Positions 62,701 to 64,000 of a DNA stretch of 64,000 nucleotides are shown piece after piece. Origin of the DNA: Strix aluco (lineage: Eukaryota; Chordata; Aves; Strigiformes; Strigidae); the NCBI RefSeq assembly GCF_031877795.1, contig NC_133939.1, forward strand, positions 5,251,698 through 5,315,697, written 5' to 3'. The position numbers and the translations under genes were made by a program. The notes under the pieces were generated by a model that saw only the letters and a program-made list of their open reading frames with translations, ran no database searches and was not told the origin of the DNA. Positions within the stretch are counted from its first letter, which is position 1; every line of letters starts with the position of its first letter.

Positions 62701-63730
62701 TGAAGCTCTTTGTGGCTTGTGTTTTCCCCTTTGAATATTGGGTTTGGTTTCCTTTTCTCTAATACAGTGCCAGCTGGGAGTGCTGCCCTTGGGAACAGGG
62801 AATGACCTTGCCCGTGTGTTAGGCTGGGGGTCTGCTTGTGATGATGATACCCAGCTCCCGCAGATCCTGGAGAAGCTGGAGAGGGCCAGTACCAAAATGC
62901 TGGACAGGTGAGTAACAATCACTAACATCCTCCCCTGCTCAAGAGTTGTGTGAAAATACCCTTCTAGGAGGGTGTTCTTGATTCTGCCTAGCTACTGGAC
63001 TTCTTACTAATGCTAGTTAATGTTTTTTCTTTGATAATCCTCTGTCACCCTTTAGCAACAAAAGGCAGTCTGGCTTTCTCTGTCACTGCTGCAGAATAGT
63101 AATGAGTGAAATTGTCTGATGTCCAGTGTCCTCTCTTGTATCCAGAGTTCTTGTCAATTCAATTTGTCATCCTTACAGTCATGTTTTATCTCTTTAAGCT
63201 AGTTTTTTTCTTGGTAAATTTGAACCAATTAATCTTGAGTTTGGCTTAGAAGTGAAAGCTGAATGCAGAAATGGACATCTTTACTCCTAGTATTTATATC
63301 GCCTCTATATCTTTGTACATTTAAAAATGCTTCTTGTCTTTGGAGTTGCACCCTGGCATCTGTTACATTGAATCAAGTAATGCCCATAGAATTTCTGTGA
63401 GAGAGGGAAGAAGTACAGAGAAGTTCCTTGTGCTGTAGGATACTTGTTCAGAGTGTCATCCTTCCCTCTTCCCCCAGTTCAGTCCCTCTGCAGTTCCATT
63501 GCAACCCTGTGGCTTCCTTACATCAGTCGTGCCCCTGCCAAAGTGCAGTTTGTTCTGCTTTGAGGTTCTAACCTGTTACGTCCTTTGGATAAAGGAGGAA
63601 ATCATCTGCCTTGTAGTGACAAGTATGATGCCTCCTTTTCAACAGGTGGAGCATCATGGTGTATGAAACCAAACTCCCTCGCCAGGCCTCCACTTCCACA
63701 GTCACTGAAGATTTCAGTGAGGATTCTGAG
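23522..63730 (+). CDS. DGKD: Diacylglycerol kinase delta, 5' part (cut by window edge)
   Basis: DGKD phosphorylates diacylglycerol with ATP to phosphatidic acid, mainly at membranes. Twelve exons join in frame: 23522-23677, 39285-39395, 40076-40156, 55207-55311, 56151-56283, 57144-57250, 57829-57954, 59038-59140, 59663-59825, 61889-61997, 62768-62907 and 63646-63730, giving 473 residues. An Ala/Glu-rich N-terminus (1-52) is followed by a PH domain (about 53-150), C1 domains at about 164-214 and 236-287, and the catalytic domain from about 318. The latter has VNSKSG, the ATP-site CGGDGSVGW (377-385) and [13 protein letters not shown]. The 52-residue first exon is the delta-2 type. DGKH is the closest paralogue, but [28 protein letters not shown] and the adjacent SAG gene support DGKD. 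The remaining catalytic part, the accessory domain and the SAM domain must lie past 64000. Confidence 0.95.
23839..24287 (+). repeat. Degenerate GC-rich minisatellite, about 12 copies
   Basis: About twelve diverged units of roughly 32-47 bp follow one another, each built on a core like cccctcagggacctgctggc followed by a gac/gat and a C-run. Unit starts are near 23840, 23874, 23911, 23954, 23993, 24028, 24060, 24095, 24133, 24180, 24221 and 24254. Weaker relics may extend to about 24440. The repeat produces long spurious open frames in all three + frames (Pro/Gly/Ser/Thr/Cys-rich), which are not genes. Confidence 0.88.
31479..31531 (+). repeat. Fragment of ancient amniote repeat
   Basis: The blocks cccattgga, gttggagtaaaaggatcagg and atttggccct resemble the old amniote interspersed element with a near-palindromic cattgaagtcaatgg core. 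The family name is uncertain and the copy is very diverged. Confidence 0.35.
35012..35082 (+). repeat. Fragment of ancient amniote repeat
   Basis: The blocks cccattgaggtcagtggcaa and ttcaggattaggcc match the common amniote pattern of cattgaagtcaatgg followed by caggattaggcc. It lies in DGKD intron 1. The family name is uncertain. Confidence 0.5.
35999..36006 (+). promoter_or_regulatory. TATA box of a candidate internal DGKD promoter
   Basis: TATAAATA inside the perfect context CTATAAATAG, in DGKD intron 1. Transcription would be expected to begin about 25-31 bases downstream, near 36025-36031. The link to the short exon at 36252-36278 is inference. Confidence 0.4.
36252..36278 (+). CDS. DGKD: Candidate alternative first coding exon of DGKD (delta-1-like)
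   Basis: An ATG in a good context (G at -3, G at +4) opens nine codons reading MEECTSCAE, and at 36279 meets a consensus GTGAGT donor in phase 0, exactly the phase needed to join DGKD exon 2 at 39285. A TATA box lies about 245 bases upstream. In human a shorter isoform (delta-1) lacks the 52-residue start and has a short alternative one. An upstream ATG at 36029 opens only a very short frame. No transcript evidence is available here, so this is a prediction. Confidence 0.42.
39285..39395 (+). CDS. DGKD: DGKD exon 2 (PH domain, first part)
   Basis: It encodes [20 protein letters not shown] and [17 protein letters not shown], the start of the PH domain. The acceptor is TAG, the donor GTAAGG, phase 0 at both ends. 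Confidence 0.97.
39396..40075 (+). other. DGKD intron 2
   Basis: Intron of 0.68 kb; nothing recognised. Confidence 0.85.
40076..40156 (+). CDS. DGKD: DGKD exon 3 (PH domain, middle)
   Basis: It encodes [20 protein letters not shown] and NVNNSFT, identical to the human protein as I recall it. Acceptor TTTCCAG, donor GTAGGA, phase 0 at both ends. Confidence 0.97.
41429..41460 (+). repeat. MIR-like SINE tail fragment
   Basis: The bases cttcagttttcccatatgta then aataaagactg resemble the MIR block cctcagtttccccatctgta. The match is short and old, so this is tentative. Confidence 0.35.
47276..47308. repeat. Inverted repeat, 13-bp perfect stem with 7-base loop
   Basis: The arm ttagcaagcctct (47276-47288) is the exact reverse complement of agaggcttgctaa (47296-47308), separated by ggcagga. 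The stem does not extend well outward, so it is short for a microRNA precursor. Function is unknown. Confidence 0.75.
54757..54800. repeat. A/T-rich low-complexity tandem tract
   Basis: Successive aattaaaaaacaaattaa-type units followed by attcattaatt. Likely simple-sequence expansion in DGKD intron 3. Confidence 0.6.
55207..55311 (+). CDS. DGKD: DGKD exon 4 (PH domain, end)
   Basis: It encodes [20 protein letters not shown] and [15 protein letters not shown]. The C-terminal PH helix with its conserved Trp (EDWIAAL) is present. Acceptor CTTCAG, donor GTAATA, phase 0. Confidence 0.97.
55312..56150 (+). other. DGKD intron 4
   Basis: Intron of 0.84 kb. At 55387-55447 it carries a fragment of the same ancient amniote repeat as 35012-35082; nothing else is recognised. 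Confidence 0.8.
55387..55447 (+). repeat. Fragment of ancient amniote repeat
   Basis: The blocks ccagtgaagttaatagaatt and attgactacaatggg form the degenerate inverted pair (gaagtcaatgg ... ccattgacttc) typical of this old amniote element, followed by ttaggcct. Confidence 0.5.
56151..56283 (+). CDS. DGKD: DGKD exon 5 (first C1 domain, main part)
   Basis: It encodes [20 protein letters not shown] then [20 protein letters not shown] and LSCE plus one base. The H at 164 and the CNVC pair are zinc ligands of C1-a. The acceptor is TTAG, the donor GTAGGT. Confidence 0.97.
56284..57143 (+). other. DGKD intron 5
   Basis: Intron of 0.86 kb; nothing recognised. Confidence 0.85.
57144..57250 (+). CDS. 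DGKD: DGKD exon 6 (first C1 domain, end)
   Basis: It encodes [20 protein letters not shown] then [16 protein letters not shown]. Remaining C1-a ligands (C, H, C, C) are in [10 protein letters not shown] and NNC. The acceptor is CTAG, the donor GTAGGT, phase 0 at the end. Confidence 0.97.
57251..57828 (+). other. DGKD intron 6
   Basis: Intron of 0.58 kb. It holds the exact 23-bp tandem duplication at 57624-57669; nothing else is recognised. Confidence 0.85.
57624..57669 (+). repeat. 23-bp tandem duplication, two exact copies
   Basis: The unit starting gagcgtgatgtaaaatgcca and ending aaa occurs at 57624-57646 and 57647-57669 without a mismatch, which suggests a recent event. Confidence 0.92.
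57829..57954 (+). CDS. DGKD: DGKD exon 7 (second C1 domain, main part)
   Basis: It encodes [20 protein letters not shown] then [20 protein letters not shown] and AM. HQW and CTVC start C1-b. Acceptor TTGCAG, donor GTGAGT, phase 0 at both ends. Confidence 0.97.
57955..59037 (+). other. DGKD intron 7
   Basis: Intron of 1.08 kb ending in a long T tract (about 59009-59023) before TTTTCAG. No gene or repeat is recognised. Confidence 0.85.
59038..59140 (+). CDS. DGKD: DGKD exon 8 (C1-b end and linker)
   Basis: It encodes [20 protein letters not shown] then [14 protein letters not shown] plus one base. VHTAC and KCPLG give the last zinc ligands of C1-b. The donor is GTAAGT. Confidence 0.97.
59141..59662 (+). 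other. DGKD intron 8
   Basis: Intron of 0.52 kb; nothing recognised. Confidence 0.85.
59663..59825 (+). CDS. DGKD: DGKD exon 9 (catalytic domain start)
   Basis: It encodes [20 protein letters not shown] then [20 protein letters not shown] and [27 protein letters not shown] is the first strand and loop of the diacylglycerol kinase catalytic domain. Acceptor GACAG, donor GTAAGC. Confidence 0.97.
59826..61888 (+). other. DGKD intron 9
   Basis: Intron of 2.06 kb. It has a poly-A tract near 60493-60504 and a 10-bp hairpin at 61276-61301 (aagtgtgaat paired with attcacactt). No gene is recognised. Confidence 0.8.
61276..61301. repeat. Inverted repeat, 10-bp perfect stem with 6-base loop
   Basis: The arm aagtgtgaat (61276-61285) is the reverse complement of attcacactt (61292-61301). 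Short, intronic, with no known role. Confidence 0.7.
61889..61997 (+). CDS. DGKD: DGKD exon 10 (ATP-site motif)
   Basis: It encodes [20 protein letters not shown] then [26 protein letters not shown] is the conserved nucleotide-binding motif of diacylglycerol kinases. The acceptor is ATAG, the donor GTACCT is weak. Confidence 0.97.
61998..62767 (+). other. DGKD intron 10
   Basis: Intron of 0.77 kb; nothing recognised. Confidence 0.85.
62768..62907 (+). CDS. DGKD: DGKD exon 11 (catalytic domain)
   Basis: It encodes [20 protein letters not shown] then [20 protein letters not shown] and STKMLD plus two bases. [15 protein letters not shown] is a diacylglycerol kinase signature. Acceptor TACAG, donor GTGAGT. 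Confidence 0.97.
62908..63645 (+). other. DGKD intron 11
   Basis: Intron of 0.74 kb; nothing recognised. Confidence 0.85.
63646..63730 (+). CDS. DGKD: DGKD exon 12 (last exon in window)
   Basis: It encodes [20 protein letters not shown] then [20 protein letters not shown] marks DGKD rather than DGKH. Acceptor AACAG, donor GTACCT, phase 0. The next human residues (VQQILFYED) are not in the window, so the following exon lies beyond 64000. Confidence 0.94.
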
Positions 63731-64000
63731 GTACCTCGCAAGATGCAGAGGGCAGGGGACTGGGAGCAGCAGCCTCAGAATGGACAAGATAGGAGGCAGT
63801 GGTTGAGCTCAAATGGAGCAGGCCTGAGCCATGACTTGGGTGTAGCAGGAGCTACAAGGAACTGGGGGCTTAAATCATTTAAGTATTATTGAGAAGGATG
63901 GAGGTTGGGTTACCAGAGTCAACAACCGTAATGAGGGATGAGAAGAAGATGCTTTGGAACAGGACAGAGAGGAAACGATTGACTTTAATTTGCTGTCATG
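63731..64000 (+). other. DGKD intron 12, cut by window edge
   Basis: No coding homology is seen after the GTACCT donor. The gene continues past the right edge. Confidence 0.8.

Noticed and set aside
39285..63730. Assignment as DGKH (diacylglycerol kinase eta)
   Set aside because: A few PH-domain residues are DGKH-like ([10 protein letters not shown]), but [23 protein letters not shown], the N-terminus and synteny all fit DGKD.
1..64000. CRISPR arrays, operons, prokaryotic mobile elements, tRNA or rRNA genes
   Set aside because: The sequence is vertebrate. No regularly spaced repeat array, bacterial-type gene layout or recognisable tRNA/rRNA was seen.

Overview
The window is vertebrate nuclear DNA, most likely from a bird. 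It has long introns, GT-AG splice sites, a CpG-island promoter and a well-preserved chicken-repeat-1 (CR1) LINE 3' end at about 9346-9671 with the typical avian tail. The species cannot be fixed from the sequence alone.

Two protein-coding genes lie head to tail on the + strand. The first is SAG (S-arrestin, visual rod arrestin), with 15 coding exons from 4118 to 19955 that splice in frame into a 396-residue protein. The second is the 5' part of DGKD (diacylglycerol kinase delta), with 12 coding exons from 23522 to 63730 covering the N-terminus, the PH domain, both C1 zinc fingers and most of the catalytic domain (473 residues). The rest of DGKD lies beyond the right edge. SAG followed by DGKD is also the order on human chromosome 2q37, which supports both identifications.

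Layout: 1-4061 is sequence upstream of the SAG coding exons and includes an old, minus-strand CR1 relic (about 2335-3820). 4062-19955 is SAG, and its 3' UTR runs to about 20550-20650. 20650-23200 is intergenic sequence with no recognised gene. 23200-24290 is the DGKD CpG island and first exon, followed at once by a degenerate GC-rich minisatellite. 23678-39284 (intron 1, 15.6 kb) and 40157-55206 (intron 3, 15 kb) hold almost all the non-coding sequence. From 55207 on, the exons are closely spaced.

The two genes are not known to act in one pathway. SAG quenches phosphorylated, light-activated rhodopsin in photoreceptors. DGKD phosphorylates diacylglycerol to phosphatidic acid and so damps diacylglycerol signalling. 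Their pairing is shared synteny, not an operon.

The observations most worth a second look are: a predicted 10-nt SAG microexon at 19159-19168 whose phase alone connects exons 13 and 15; a candidate alternative DGKD first exon at about 36025-36278, with a TATA box and a 9-codon reading frame ending at a consensus donor in the right phase; and the minisatellite just inside DGKD intron 1. I see no CRISPR array, operon, transposase gene, tRNA or rRNA gene, and nothing that I can defend as an undescribed system.
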